Positions 26,155-34,112 of a stretch of DNA of 34,112 nt are shown one piece after another (within the stretch, counting starts at the first letter, position 1; every line of letters begins with the position of its first letter). The stretch is from assembly GCA_947484275.1 (NCBI GenBank), contig CANKOY010000043.1, positions 1-34,112 on the forward strand. Reading direction: 5' to 3'. The translations under genes were made by a program, and so were the position numbers. Under the pieces are notes generated by a model, which did no database searches, was not told the DNA's origin, and saw only the letters and a program-made list of their open reading frames with translations. The stretch is from Planctomycetota bacterium. Its GTDB lineage: Bacteria > Planctomycetota > UBA1135 > GCA-002686595.

Positions 26155-27210
26155 GTGCGAGAACTCCTGATCATCAAGACCGCCGCGCTCGGCGATGTGT
26201 TGCGGACCACGTCGATCCTGCCCGGACTTCACAGCCGCCACCCTGGGGTCCGCATCACTTGGATCACTGCTCCGGGCGCCTGCGATCTGGTGCGCGGGAA
26301 TCCGCTCGTGGTGGAAACGCTCGCGCTCGATCCGAAATTGGTTCCGGACGTCGAGCAGCTGGCGCGCAAACTCTCGGATAGACCGTGGGATTGGCTCCTG
26401 TCCTTTGACGACGAGGAATCGCTGTGTCGTTTGGCGTCGTTGCTCACGGCGAAGAAACTGAGCGGCGCCCACTTGGACCGCGAGGGACGGCGCGTCTACA
26501 CGGCCGACGTGGCGCCCTGGTTTGACATGGGGCTGCTCTCGGTGCACGGCAAGCAGCGCGCGGACCAAATGAAAGTTGAGAACCGTCGGTCCCATCCGGC
26601 GATTTTCGCGCAGATGCTGGGCATTCCAGTGGGCAAGCCGCAGCTCGCAGAAAGCGCGGAGCACACAGATCGCGCGGCCACTTTCGCCCGGAAAAATCAG
26701 TTGATCGGTTCCGATCCGCTCGTCGGACTCAACACCGGCGCTGGCGGACGCTGGCATTCGAAGACTCTTTCCCCTGAACGCACTGTGAAGCTTGCCGCGG
26801 CCCTCTCGGAGCAGCTTGGCGGCCAGGTCACGTTCCTCTTGTTCGGCGGTCCCGGCGAGATCGAGCGCAACCGCGCCATCGTGGAACTCGCCCGCGGACG
26901 CCTACGGCTCGTGGATGCGGGCTGCGACAACCCCTTGCTGGATTTCGCCGCGCGGGTCTCCCTGTGCCAACTGCTGATCACCAGCGACAGTCTGGCCCTG
27001 CACATGGCCCTAGCGCGCGGCGTGCGCGTCGTGGCGTTCTTCGCGCCGACATCTGCGGCAGAGATCGAGCTGTACGGCCTCGGTGAAGCTGTGGCCAGCA
27101 CCGCGCCTGACTACTGTTCCTACCGAGCGGATGCGGACAACTCGACCTTGACCACCGAGCGGCTCTGCGCCGCTGCCCTACGCCAGTTGAACGGGCCTCG
27201 CCCGACATAG
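26155..27210 (+). CDS. Glycosyltransferase family 9 (heptosyltransferase-like)
   Basis: This 351-residue GT-B enzyme of the ADP-heptose:LPS heptosyltransferase family probably transfers a sugar to lipopolysaccharide core or another envelope glycan. The N-terminal LLIIKTAALGDVLRTTSILPGL is the family hallmark. The C-terminal half has VGLNTGAGGRWHSKTLSPE, the nucleotide-sugar site VTFLLFGGPGE and ITSDSLALHMALARGV, where heptosyltransferases usually have D-S/T-G-x-x-H-x-A; here Leu replaces the small residue but the His is kept. There is no membrane helix, so it is cytoplasmic and perhaps membrane-associated. The GTG start gives MRELLIIK directly. It lies 17 bases downstream of the AOR-like gene but probably has its own promoter. 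Confidence 0.9.
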   Translation: MRELLIIKTAALGDVLRTTSILPGLHSRHPGVRITWITAPGACDLVRGNPLVVETLALDPKLVPDVEQLARKLSDRPWDWLLSFDDEESLCRLASLLTAKKLSGAHLDREGRRVYTADVAPWFDMGLLSVHGKQRADQMKVENRRSHPAIFAQMLGIPVGKPQLAESAEHTDRAATFARKNQLIGSDPLVGLNTGAGGRWHSKTLSPERTVKLAAALSEQLGGQVTFLLFGGPGEIERNRAIVELARGRLRLVDAGCDNPLLDFAARVSLCQLLITSDSLALHMALARGVRVVAFFAPTSAAEIELYGLGEAVASTAPDYCSYRADADNSTLTTERLCAAALRQLNGPRPT

Positions 27211-27520
27211 ATTGGTCGGCTGACAGTCTCCTGCGCCCCGTCCGTGCCCAGGTTTGACGCTCGGGAAGGACCAGGGGATCCGAGCGCCCAGAGGCGGCGG
27301 CCGTCGCAGCTCGCTGAAACGTGACAATTCAGTCAACTGGTGCGTCTAGTTCACCCGGAAAGTTGTGCGCGATCCCCTTGCAGGGGGCTGCGACTGGGAA
27401 GATCGGGGGTAGGATTGGTCGGAGCGGGGAGGGGGAGTGCGTCCGCGCGCACCCATTCCCAATGGCCGTACCCAGCCGGGACACCCCTCCCGGACGACGC
27501 AAGACAGCCCACACTCAATC
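27211..27520. other. Leader/intergenic region upstream of the FG-GAP protein gene
   Basis: This 310-base gap has no assignable gene. It contains a TTGACG at 27254-27259 without a matching -10, a small perfect hairpin CCCCT-TGC-AGGGG at 27374-27386, and TAGGAT at 27410-27415. If TAGGAT is a -10, the FG-GAP mRNA would have a leader of about 105 bases. No strong terminator for the GT9 gene and no known riboswitch fold was recognised. Confidence 0.4.
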
Positions 27521-29728
27521 ATGATCCGATCCCTTCGTCTTCTGCTTCCATCCGCCGCGTTCACGGTGCTTCTGGCCGGTTCCGCCTCCGCGCAATTCGT
27601 GCGCAACACCACGAGCGTTCCGACCACCGCCGTTGGCCACACGGAAAACGTCGACTTCGGCGACGTGGACGGCGACGGCGACTGGGATGCGGTGTTCGCC
27701 GACGGCGGCGATTTCGGCAACCAGCAAAACCGCATCTGGATCAACATGGGCGGAGCCCAGGCTGGCACGCTCGGCACGTTCCAGGATCAGAGTGCGACGC
27801 GCTTCCCGGTGTTCCTCGACGACTCACGCGACATCGAATTCGCGGACATTGACAACGACGGCGACCTGGACATCTACACCTCGAACACTTCCCAGATCGC
27901 TAACCAGTCCAACCGCTGGCTGGTCAACATGGGCGGAGCCCAAGGCGGTTCGGCCGGTTTCTACCAGGACCAGAGCACGGCTCGCTGGGTGAACCTCGGC
28001 GTCAACAACGGCTCGACCACCTTTTCGTCGATCGCCCCAAGTCAAGTGCTCGGGGGAGGCGGTTTCATCGACTGGTCCTGCGACTGCGATTTCGGCGACC
28101 TCGACAACGATGGCGACCTGGATTTGGTCCACTCGACCTACGGTGGCGCCTTTGGCGGGCAGGTGCCCACGCGTCTGTTCTTGAACGACAGCACGGGCAA
28201 GTTCGAGGAGTTCAACCCCTCGCAGTACCAGCTGACGGTTTCAACTATCGCCAATGGCAATCCTGGAATCTGGGCTGCGGGCATTCAGTCCGTCAACACC
28301 ACGAATTCCACGGGCGTCAATTGCGACGTGGCCACGAGCACCTTGGACATCGACGTTGGTGACACGGACGGCGACCTCGACCTCGACATCCTGCACGGCG
28401 ACCGCGAGCAGGTGCCGCGCATGTTCCAGAACCGCTTCGCTGAGAATGGCAACGTGCTGGTGGCCTTCCGCGACATCACGGGCATCGCTTTCCCCGCGGG
28501 CTACTCGACGGGGAACGGCCACTACGAGCAGGAGATGGGCGACCTCGACAACGACGGGGACCTCGATATCTACGGGCTCAACTGGCAGGTGGGCGCGGGG
28601 TTCAACGACATCACGCTCAGAAACGACGGAATCGGCATCTACACGAATACGACGGTGCTCAGCAACTCGGGCACCGACGACAACGAGGGCGACTTCTTCG
28701 ACTACGACATGGACGGCGACCTTGACCTCTTCGTCGCCGCCTTCGCCAGCGCCAACCGCCTGTACCGCAACGACTACGCGGGCGGCGGGTTCAGCTACAC
28801 GAACGTGACTTCGAGCCAACTGCCGGGCGGAAGCAACCCGGTTGCACTCGACGGCGACTGCTGCGATGTCGACCAGGATGGAGACACCGACGTGTTCGTC
28901 GCCAACGACAACGGCTCGGCCGAGTGGTACTACCAGAACAACTCGGTGGCAAACGACGTGTTCGCGCCCGTGTTCCGGAATCTCGAGCAAGCTCCCAATC
29001 GCACGGCGGGGGGGCCACCTACGATCATCCGCGTGATGGTCTACGACAACGCCCCGTACTACATCACCTGGTACAACGCGACGGTGATCGAGTACAGCGT
29101 CAACGGCGGACCGTTCACCCCGGTTGCGATGCGCAATTCCGGCGGACAGATCTTCCGCGGCGCATTGCCCGCATCACTCGTCGGCACGATCGACTACCGC
29201 GTGAAGTCCACGGACAAGTACGGCAACACGGGTACGTCGGTCCAGAAGACCTACGTGGCCAGTGCAAGCGGGTGCACGGGTACACCGGTCACTTACTGCA
29301 CGGCGAAGGTCAACTCCTTGGGTTGCACGCCCTCGATCGGTTCGAGCGGTGTGCCCAGCGCCACGGCGGGCTCGGGCTTCTCGGTCAACGTGGTCAACGT
29401 GATCAACAACAAGCCCGGCTTGATGATCTACTCCAACACCGGTCGTGCCGCGGCGGCCTTCGCCGGCGGGTTGCGCTGCATCGCTGCGCCGGTCAAGCGC
29501 TCGACCGCCCTGAACTCGGGCGGCAATCCTCCGCCGAACGACTGCTCGGGTTCCTACTCGATCGACGTGAATCTCTTCGCCGTCGGCGGCTTGGGCGGCA
29601 ATCCCGCGCCGTTCCTGCTGGTCTCCGGTTCCGTCGTGACCGCCCAGTTCTGGGGCCGCGATCAGGGCTTCGCCGCGCCGAACAACGCGACGCTTTCGAA
29701 CGGGCTCGAGTTCACGATCTGCCCGTAA
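27521..29728 (+). CDS. Secreted FG-GAP/VCBS repeat protein with cysteine-containing C-terminal module
   Basis: 735 residues. A clear signal peptide (basic start, [14 protein letters not shown], cleavage after SASA) precedes at least six FG-GAP/VCBS-type repeats with calcium-binding loops such as [36 protein letters not shown] and DVDQDGDTD, suggesting a beta-propeller (about 40-480). A beta-sandwich-like region (about 485-580, IIRVMVYDN...[13 protein letters not shown]) follows. The last 145 residues begin with [13 protein letters not shown] and contain several cysteines. I recognise this module from extracellular planctomycete proteins, where its role is unknown. The protein is probably a surface or secreted adhesin-like protein. 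ATG 27521 starts the signal peptide. The gene is followed by tandem hairpins and probably forms its own transcription unit. Confidence 0.9.
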   Translation: MIRSLRLLLPSAAFTVLLAGSASAQFVRNTTSVPTTAVGHTENVDFGDVDGDGDWDAVFADGGDFGNQQNRIWINMGGAQAGTLGTFQDQSATRFPVFLDDSRDIEFADIDNDGDLDIYTSNTSQIANQSNRWLVNMGGAQGGSAGFYQDQSTARWVNLGVNNGSTTFSSIAPSQVLGGGGFIDWSCDCDFGDLDNDGDLDLVHSTYGGAFGGQVPTRLFLNDSTGKFEEFNPSQYQLTVSTIANGNPGIWAAGIQSVNTTNSTGVNCDVATSTLDIDVGDTDGDLDLDILHGDREQVPRMFQNRFAENGNVLVAFRDITGIAFPAGYSTGNGHYEQEMGDLDNDGDLDIYGLNWQVGAGFNDITLRNDGIGIYTNTTVLSNSGTDDNEGDFFDYDMDGDLDLFVAAFASANRLYRNDYAGGGFSYTNVTSSQLPGGSNPVALDGDCCDVDQDGDTDVFVANDNGSAEWYYQNNSVANDVFAPVFRNLEQAPNRTAGGPPTIIRVMVYDNAPYYITWYNATVIEYSVNGGPFTPVAMRNSGGQIFRGALPASLVGTIDYRVKSTDKYGNTGTSVQKTYVASASGCTGTPVTYCTAKVNSLGCTPSIGSSGVPSATAGSGFSVNVVNVINNKPGLMIYSNTGRAAAAFAGGLRCIAAPVKRSTALNSGGNPPPNDCSGSYSIDVNLFAVGGLGGNPAPFLLVSGSVVTAQFWGRDQGFAAPNNATLSNGLEFTICP

Positions 29729-29740
29729 TTCGGCTGCCGT

Positions 29741-29759
29741 CGTCAGCTTCGCGCTGACG
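29741..29759 (+). other. Hairpin after the FG-GAP gene stop
   Basis: CGTCAGC at 29741-29747 pairs perfectly with GCTGACG at 29753-29759 across the loop TTCGC. It lies 12 bases after the stop and has no T-run of its own. It may protect the 3' end of the mRNA or act with the stronger terminator downstream. Confidence 0.6.
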
Positions 29760-29781
29760 CTGCTGGCGAGTCACGCAATGC

Positions 29782-29823
29782 AATTGCCCGCCCGGGATAA
29801 CCCGGGCGGGCAGTTTCGTTTCC
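29782..29823 (+). terminator. Strong intrinsic terminator
   Basis: TGCCCGCCCGGG (29785-29796), loop ATAA, then CCCGGGCGGGCA (29801-29812) form a perfect 12-bp GC-rich stem. Three more base pairs at its foot (AAT/GTT, one of them T-G) extend it to 15. It is followed by TTTCGTTT. It ends the FG-GAP gene and separates it from the TMTC-like gene. It is the only convincing rho-independent terminator in the window. Confidence 0.88.
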
Positions 29824-29870
29824 GGTTTAGCTCGGCAATCGCACGCGCGCGACCCGTGCCCGTTCTTTGC

Positions 29871-29902
29871 TACGCTTGGGGCGTGCCGAGGGAGGTCCAT
29901 CG
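29871..29902 (+). promoter_or_regulatory. -10-like element, mini-ORF start and ribosome binding site of the TMTC-like gene
   Basis: TACGCT at 29871-29876 is a candidate -10, placing the transcript start near 29883. GGAGG at 29891-29895 lies 7 bases before ATG 29903, a clear Shine-Dalgarno that decides this start. A GTG at 29883, 6 bases after TACGCT, opens an 8-codon frame that ends at 29909, overlapping the ATG. Confidence 0.5.
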
Positions 29903-32080
29903 ATGGTGAAACGCTCCCGCATGGGCTCCAACTCAGGAGCTCCAGCACCGCAGGCGCCCGCCGCGCCGCGCACTCCCGACGTCGCCTATGACCTGGGCAT
30001 CGGGGGAGCCGCCCCGAAGACGGAAGGTCGTCCGCGCTGGGAGATCGCCGCGCTGATCCTGCTGGTGACCCTGGCGATTTTCAGCGGCGCATTGCGCGCG
30101 GACTTCATCATTTTCGATGACCCGCAGTATGTGAAGTCCAATGCCCACGTCACTCCGGGGTTGACCCTGGAGGGCATCGGCTGGTTCCTGCACACGCCCC
30201 ACGGCGCGAACTGGCACCCGCTCACTTCGGTTTCGCACATGGCCGACGTGCAGTGGTTCGGCCTCGCGCCGGGCGGGCACCACGCTGTCAATGTGCTGCT
30301 GCACGGGCTCGGCGCGGCGCTGCTGTTCTTCGCCCTGGAACGCATGACTCGCATGCCCTGGCGCAGCGCGGCCGCGGTGTTGCTGTGGGCCGTGCATCCG
30401 TTGCGCGTGGAATCCGTGGCTTGGATATCCGAGCGCAAGGACGTCCTGAGCGGCGCGTTTTTCATGCTGGTCCTGCTGGCCTACGGGCGTTGGTCGCGGG
30501 ATCCGAGCGCCCGGCGCATGGCCTGGGTCGCACTGTGGTTTGGGCTCGGCCTGCTGGCGAAGTCGATGCTGGTCACCGTCCCGGGCGTGCTGCTGTTGTT
30601 GGATTCCTGGCCATTGGGCGCGAGCACCGCGGGCCCTGGGGAACCGCGCGTCGCTGCGTCGCGGTCGCTCGGCGTGAGGCTGCGCGAAAAGTGGGCCCTC
30701 GTCGCCATGGCTGTGGCCCTCGCGCTGGTGACGTTCCTGGTGCAGCGCTCGAGCGGTGCCGTGCAGGACTTGGACCGCTTGCCCCTGGACGTGCGCGCGG
30801 CGAACGCCGTGGTGTCAACGGCGCGTTACATCGGCATGACGCTGTGGCCCGTGGACCTCGCCCCGATTTATCCGCTGCACCGGCCCATTGCGCCCTGGAG
30901 CGTCGTTGCGGCGGGCGCGCTGCTCCTCGCGCTGACCGCATTCGTCCTCTCACAGTGGCGTCGCAGGACCTACCTCGCGATTGGATGGCTTTGGTATCTG
31001 GGCATGCTCGTGCCGGTCATCGGCTTGGTGCAAGTGGGCTCGCAGTCGCACGCCGATCGCTACACGTACCTGCCCACGATTGGGCTCATCGTCGCTGGCG
31101 TGTGGGCCGTGGCCGACTGGGCAGCGGACTCGAAAGCTCGCCGCACGGCGGCCGCGGTGTTGTTGCTCGGCGCCCTTGGCTGCCTTGGCGCGGCGACCGT
31201 GAAACAAGTAGGGCGCTGGAAGGACTCGCGCACTTTGTTCGCTTGGACCTTGAGCGTGACGCGCGACAACGCCATTGCTCAGCGCTGTCAGGGCGAGGCG
31301 ATGATGGAGGCGGGCGACCCTCAGGCGGCCGAGGCTTTCCTCCAGGAAGCGGTGCGACTTGATCCGGGCTACGCCGAGGCCCACGAGAAACTTGGCGTGG
31401 TTTTCGGACAGCTCGGACGCCTCAATGATGCCAGTGCGGCATTCAAACGAGCTCTTGAGCTGCGCGAGGACGTGGAGACACGCCACAACTTGGGGCATTC
31501 CCTGGCGCGCCTGGGGCGACTCGATGAGGCGGTCATGGAGTTCGAGAAGGCCCTGCGACTGGACCCAGACCACGTCCTGACGCACTCGCACCTCGGAGCG
31601 GCGCTGCTCGTGCGCGGTGATACCGATCGAGCCAAGACGCACCTGGCGCGCTCGCTCGCGCTGAATCCGGAGAACCTCGGGGCGCGCAGGCAATACGCAG
31701 CGGCGCTGCTGGCCCTCGGACAGTTCGCGGAGGGAATTGGCGAGTACAAGAAACTGCTGGTCGGCAATCCCTCCGACCTCGACGTGCTCAACAGCCTGGC
31801 GTGGCTGCTTGCCACGCATCCGGACGCCGCGTATCGCGACGGGGCCGAAGCAGTTCGGCTGGCGGAACGCGCGCGCGGTCTGTTGCAACGGCCGGTCGCG
31901 ACCCTGGAGGCGACCGCTGCAGCGGCTTACGCAGAGGTGGGCCGTTTCGCGGATGCGGTAAGCTCCGGTGAACAGGCTGTGTCATTGGCGAGGGCGGCCG
32001 GGGCGGCGGAGGAGGCTCGGAAATTCGCCGAGCAACTGGCGGGCTACCGCGCTGGCAAGCCGTACCACATCGGCAACTGA
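29903..32080 (+). CDS. TMTC-like polytopic membrane protein with C-terminal TPRs (putative GT-C glycosyltransferase)
   Basis: 725 residues. A polar, Pro/Ala-rich N-terminus of about 45 residues precedes 10 or so hydrophobic helices (about 50-440), then at least four TPRs (about 460-640). The first loop has FIIFDDPQYV, with the Asp-Asp pair typical of GT-C enzymes. NWHPLTSVSHM, HPLRVESVAWISERKD and SHADRYTYLPTIG are the signatures of the TMTC/protein O-mannosyltransferase-like group. TPR consensus segments include EAVRLDPGYAEAHEKLG and EFEKALRLDPDHVLTH. The family is proposed to glycosylate proteins, but bacterial members are uncharacterised. The start is set by GGAGG 7 bases upstream. The next gene, also GT-C-like, follows after 264 bases. 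Confidence 0.87.
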   Translation: MVKRSRMGSNSGAPAPQAPAAPRTPDVAYDLGIGGAAPKTEGRPRWEIAALILLVTLAIFSGALRADFIIFDDPQYVKSNAHVTPGLTLEGIGWFLHTPHGANWHPLTSVSHMADVQWFGLAPGGHHAVNVLLHGLGAALLFFALERMTRMPWRSAAAVLLWAVHPLRVESVAWISERKDVLSGAFFMLVLLAYGRWSRDPSARRMAWVALWFGLGLLAKSMLVTVPGVLLLLDSWPLGASTAGPGEPRVAASRSLGVRLREKWALVAMAVALALVTFLVQRSSGAVQDLDRLPLDVRAANAVVSTARYIGMTLWPVDLAPIYPLHRPIAPWSVVAAGALLLALTAFVLSQWRRRTYLAIGWLWYLGMLVPVIGLVQVGSQSHADRYTYLPTIGLIVAGVWAVADWAADSKARRTAAAVLLLGALGCLGAATVKQVGRWKDSRTLFAWTLSVTRDNAIAQRCQGEAMMEAGDPQAAEAFLQEAVRLDPGYAEAHEKLGVVFGQLGRLNDASAAFKRALELREDVETRHNLGHSLARLGRLDEAVMEFEKALRLDPDHVLTHSHLGAALLVRGDTDRAKTHLARSLALNPENLGARRQYAAALLALGQFAEGIGEYKKLLVGNPSDLDVLNSLAWLLATHPDAAYRDGAEAVRLAERARGLLQRPVATLEATAAAAYAEVGRFADAVSSGEQAVSLARAAGAAEEARKFAEQLAGYRAGKPYHIGN

Positions 32081-32344
32081 CGCACGCGCCGGCTCCGATG
32101 ATTGGCGAGCGCGGTGCACGAACTGCGCGAGAATGTGTGCCTGCGGCTGGAAATGGTGCGGCCACAGCTGCGCGCGCGGCCGGCTCGACCGGTTCGATTG
32201 GAAACTCCTTCCAGGTGGTCCTGCTCTAGCGGCCTAACGCTTTGAAAGCGGCATTCCTGGCGCTCGTCAACGGTCGCACCGCCGCGATCCGAATGATAGG
32301 TTTACTCTGGCCCGATCTTCGCAGGCGTGGCAAGGAGCCCAGAA

Positions 32345-34018
32345 GTGTCCAAGGCAATCAGCTCCATAGGATTTCTGTGTTTGGGCATCGGCTTGTGCGC
32401 CATTGCGCTCGCGATCTATTCGCAGTCGTCCGCCTTTCAGGTCCAGGACGACGCGTACATGTATTCGCGTTATGCGCAGAGTCTGCTGAGGGGAGACGGC
32501 ATGGCGTGGAACCCGGGCGGTGAGCCGACCTACGGTGCCACTTCGTTGTTCTACGTGCCCTGGGTGGCGGCGGTCTCTGCCTGCCTGCCGGGAGATCCCG
32601 GTCGCGCGATCGTTATGGCCAGTGTGTTCGGGATGCTCCTGGCCCTGGGATTAATTGCAACGCTCGTGCTGCGCGGGCTGCCTAGGAACGGCGCGCAGCG
32701 CATGCTTGCGGTCTGCCTCGTCGTCGCCGTGCTGGCGCGAGCCCATCGCAATCTCGCTGCCCACGCCACCAACGGCATGGATACGGGGTTGACCATGTCG
32801 GTCGTTGCCCTGTTGGTCTTGGCGTGGTGGCGCCACACACGGGCGACGCAGTCGCGCCCCGATGATGCCACGCCGCGGAATTGGGCGTCGAGCTTGCTGG
32901 TTGTGCTCGCCAGCGGGCTGGCGCTTGCTCAGCGCCCGGACCTTGGTCTCTATGTCCTTGGGATTCCGCTGGTGCTCACGGTCGTATCGACTGGGCCCGT
33001 ACGTCTGGAGTACACGAAGCTCGCCTGCGCGCTGTTGCTGGTTCTCGCGATCTGGGTGGCCTGGTGCTGGGCCTATTTCGGAAGTCCACTTCCGCTCTCG
33101 TTTCACATCAAGGGTATGGCCACTGAACTCGGCGAGCCCTTTGTTGCGCGCCATTCCGGTGAAGCTAGCGCGCACTTCGGGCGTTTCCTGATCTCGTTCG
33201 CGCCCCTATGGATGTTTGCGACGCTCGACCTCGTCTCGCGCTGGAGAGGCCGCCGAGATCCTGAAAACGCGCTGTGGCTCGCCGTGTTCGCGGCCACAGT
33301 GCTGCATTGGCTCTACTATCGCTTCGGCGTCCTACAACTTGTTGGGTTCTACCAGCGCTTCTATTACCCCACGCTGCCGGCGCTCGTCTTCCTTGGCATT
33401 ACGAGCCTCAGCCGGCACTTCGAGCGGCTCGGGGGACGACGCTTGGACTCGCGGCTCTGGCGCTGGGCGAGCGCCGCGGCAGTGATCGCTTGCCTCGCCG
33501 TTGGCGCGCGGGCCCTCGTGTCTTCCAAAGGGATGCTCGTGTCCGAGACCCAGAATCGGCGACAGGGCCGTTTCGATCTGAAAGAACGCTACGACATTCC
33601 CCGCACCCGCAGTAACTGGTACTGCCTCGACGGATTTTCGGCGCTGGGTGATGACCTGGTGCTGGCGACGACCGAGGTGGGGCTGCTTTCCGCGCTCAAT
33701 CCACGCAAGCGCGTCATCGACATGGTGGGCTTGAATGAGAGCGGCTTTGCGTGGAACGGTTTTGACGCCCGTCGCCTGTGCGCCGAACTTCGGCCGGACG
33801 TGCTCTACATGCCCCATCCGGACTACACGACGATGATCCGAGAGATCGAGAGCGAGTCATCGTTTCAGTCCGGCTATCTGCACTATCCCGCCCAGGATCT
33901 CGATGCGTTCATGGGCCTGGCCTTGCGGCGCGACTCGCCGTACTTCCAGACCATGCAGGAACTGGTCGCCGCCCGCCGGGAGCAGAATCGAATCCGCGTG
34001 CCCAAAGAGTCCAAGTAG
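32345..34018 (+). CDS. Polytopic GT-C-type glycosyltransferase-like membrane protein
   Basis: 557 residues with about ten hydrophobic segments, the first at roughly 8-28. It is followed by FQVQDDAYMYSRYAQSLLRG, in which an Asp-Asp pair in the first outer loop, followed by an R-Y pattern, is characteristic of GT-C transferases using lipid-linked sugars. NPGGEPTYGATSLFY follows. The C-terminal soluble part contains RKRVIDMVGLNE and RPDVLYMPHPDY, like the end domain of arabinofuranosyltransferase-like and related GT-C proteins. The donor and acceptor are unknown. GTG 32345 is preferred over GTG 32327 because AAGGAG (32332-32337) lies 7 bases before it. TACTCT at 32303-32308 could be the -10. Both codons are in the same frame, so the difference is six residues. 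Confidence 0.82.
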   Translation: MSKAISSIGFLCLGIGLCAIALAIYSQSSAFQVQDDAYMYSRYAQSLLRGDGMAWNPGGEPTYGATSLFYVPWVAAVSACLPGDPGRAIVMASVFGMLLALGLIATLVLRGLPRNGAQRMLAVCLVVAVLARAHRNLAAHATNGMDTGLTMSVVALLVLAWWRHTRATQSRPDDATPRNWASSLLVVLASGLALAQRPDLGLYVLGIPLVLTVVSTGPVRLEYTKLACALLLVLAIWVAWCWAYFGSPLPLSFHIKGMATELGEPFVARHSGEASAHFGRFLISFAPLWMFATLDLVSRWRGRRDPENALWLAVFAATVLHWLYYRFGVLQLVGFYQRFYYPTLPALVFLGITSLSRHFERLGGRRLDSRLWRWASAAAVIACLAVGARALVSSKGMLVSETQNRRQGRFDLKERYDIPRTRSNWYCLDGFSALGDDLVLATTEVGLLSALNPRKRVIDMVGLNESGFAWNGFDARRLCAELRPDVLYMPHPDYTTMIREIESESSFQSGYLHYPAQDLDAFMGLALRRDSPYFQTMQELVAARREQNRIRVPKESK

Positions 34019-34112
34019 GCCGTTCGTCCCGCGCCCGCTGCGTAGGTTGTCCCTCAAGCCGATGCGCTGGCACCCGAACGGAGTACCTTAGCTCCCTGGC
34101 CACTCCGGCCCA

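Noticed and set aside
27374-27386. Hairpin CCCCT-TGC-AGGGG as a terminator for the GT9 gene
   Set aside because: The stem is only five pairs, has no T-run and lies 160 bases after the stop; listed only as content of the intergenic region.
28121-28900. Repeated DNA from the aspartate-rich loops in the FG-GAP gene as a CRISPR-like or mobile repeat
   Set aside because: The similarity comes from coding the DxDxDGDxD motif; spacing is irregular and there is no conserved repeat or spacer structure.
34019-34112. Possible promoter (TACCTT near 34085) for a gene beyond the right edge
   Set aside because: Only 94 bases are available and the element cannot be tied to a start codon in the window.

Overview
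The window is GC-rich DNA, densely coded on both strands, with many 4-base start/stop overlaps (ATGA, GTGA). It carries no tRNA, rRNA, CRISPR array or insertion sequence that I could recognise. The gene content suggests a planctomycete or a close relative. The evidence is a DUF1800/DUF1501 pair, a secreted FG-GAP/VCBS-repeat protein with a cysteine-containing C-terminal module, a secreted DUF1028 protein with a C-terminal beta domain of a planctomycete-like type, a TMTC-like membrane protein with TPRs, and a complete MoxR/DUF58/DUF4350/DUF4129/RDD/SpoIIM set. This assignment is inferred from family content; Myxococcota is the main alternative.

Layout, left to right. (1) 1-3511, + strand: the 3' part of a biotin carboxylase, a biotin carrier protein, then dapE and dapD of lysine/diaminopimelate synthesis, all tightly packed. 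(2) 3593-5140, +: a secreted DUF1028 (Ntn-hydrolase fold) protein. (3) 5174-10309, - strand: a fatty-acid or aromatic-acid degradation operon, transcribed as PaaK-like CoA ligase, thiolase, then FadJ-like hydratase/dehydrogenase. (4) 10466-11599, +: a patatin-like lipase with a ferredoxin-type Fe-S domain at its C-terminus. (5) 11958-19037: the MoxR AAA+ cluster, running membrane protein, DUF4129, DUF4350, MoxR, DUF58 on +, then spoIIM on - and an RDD protein on +. (6) 19104-23019, +: DUF1800, DUF1501 and a lipoprotein. (7) 23028-23954, -: a site-2 protease. (8) 24083-26137, +: an aldehyde:ferredoxin-oxidoreductase-like protein fused to a MoaD-like domain. (9) 26155-27210, +: a GT9 glycosyltransferase. 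(10) 27521-29728, +: the FG-GAP protein, ending at a strong intrinsic terminator. (11) 29903-34018, +: two polytopic GT-C-like proteins, one carrying TPRs.

How the genes work together. Region 3 would activate an acid to its CoA ester and run the last three steps of beta-oxidation; the acyl-CoA dehydrogenase step must be encoded elsewhere. The carboxylase subunits of region 1 would need a carboxyltransferase from outside the window. Region 5 is the known but poorly understood MoxR chaperone/membrane cluster. Regions 9 and 11 point to cell-surface glycan assembly.

The most unusual items are the two domain fusions (patatin-ferredoxin and AOR-MoaD), a DUF1028 protein whose predicted signal-peptide cleavage would expose an N-terminal threonine, a DUF58 gene with no ATG/GTG/TTG start at its expected beginning, and a recurring TANNNT element placed 6-7 bases before start codons, which suggests leaderless transcripts.
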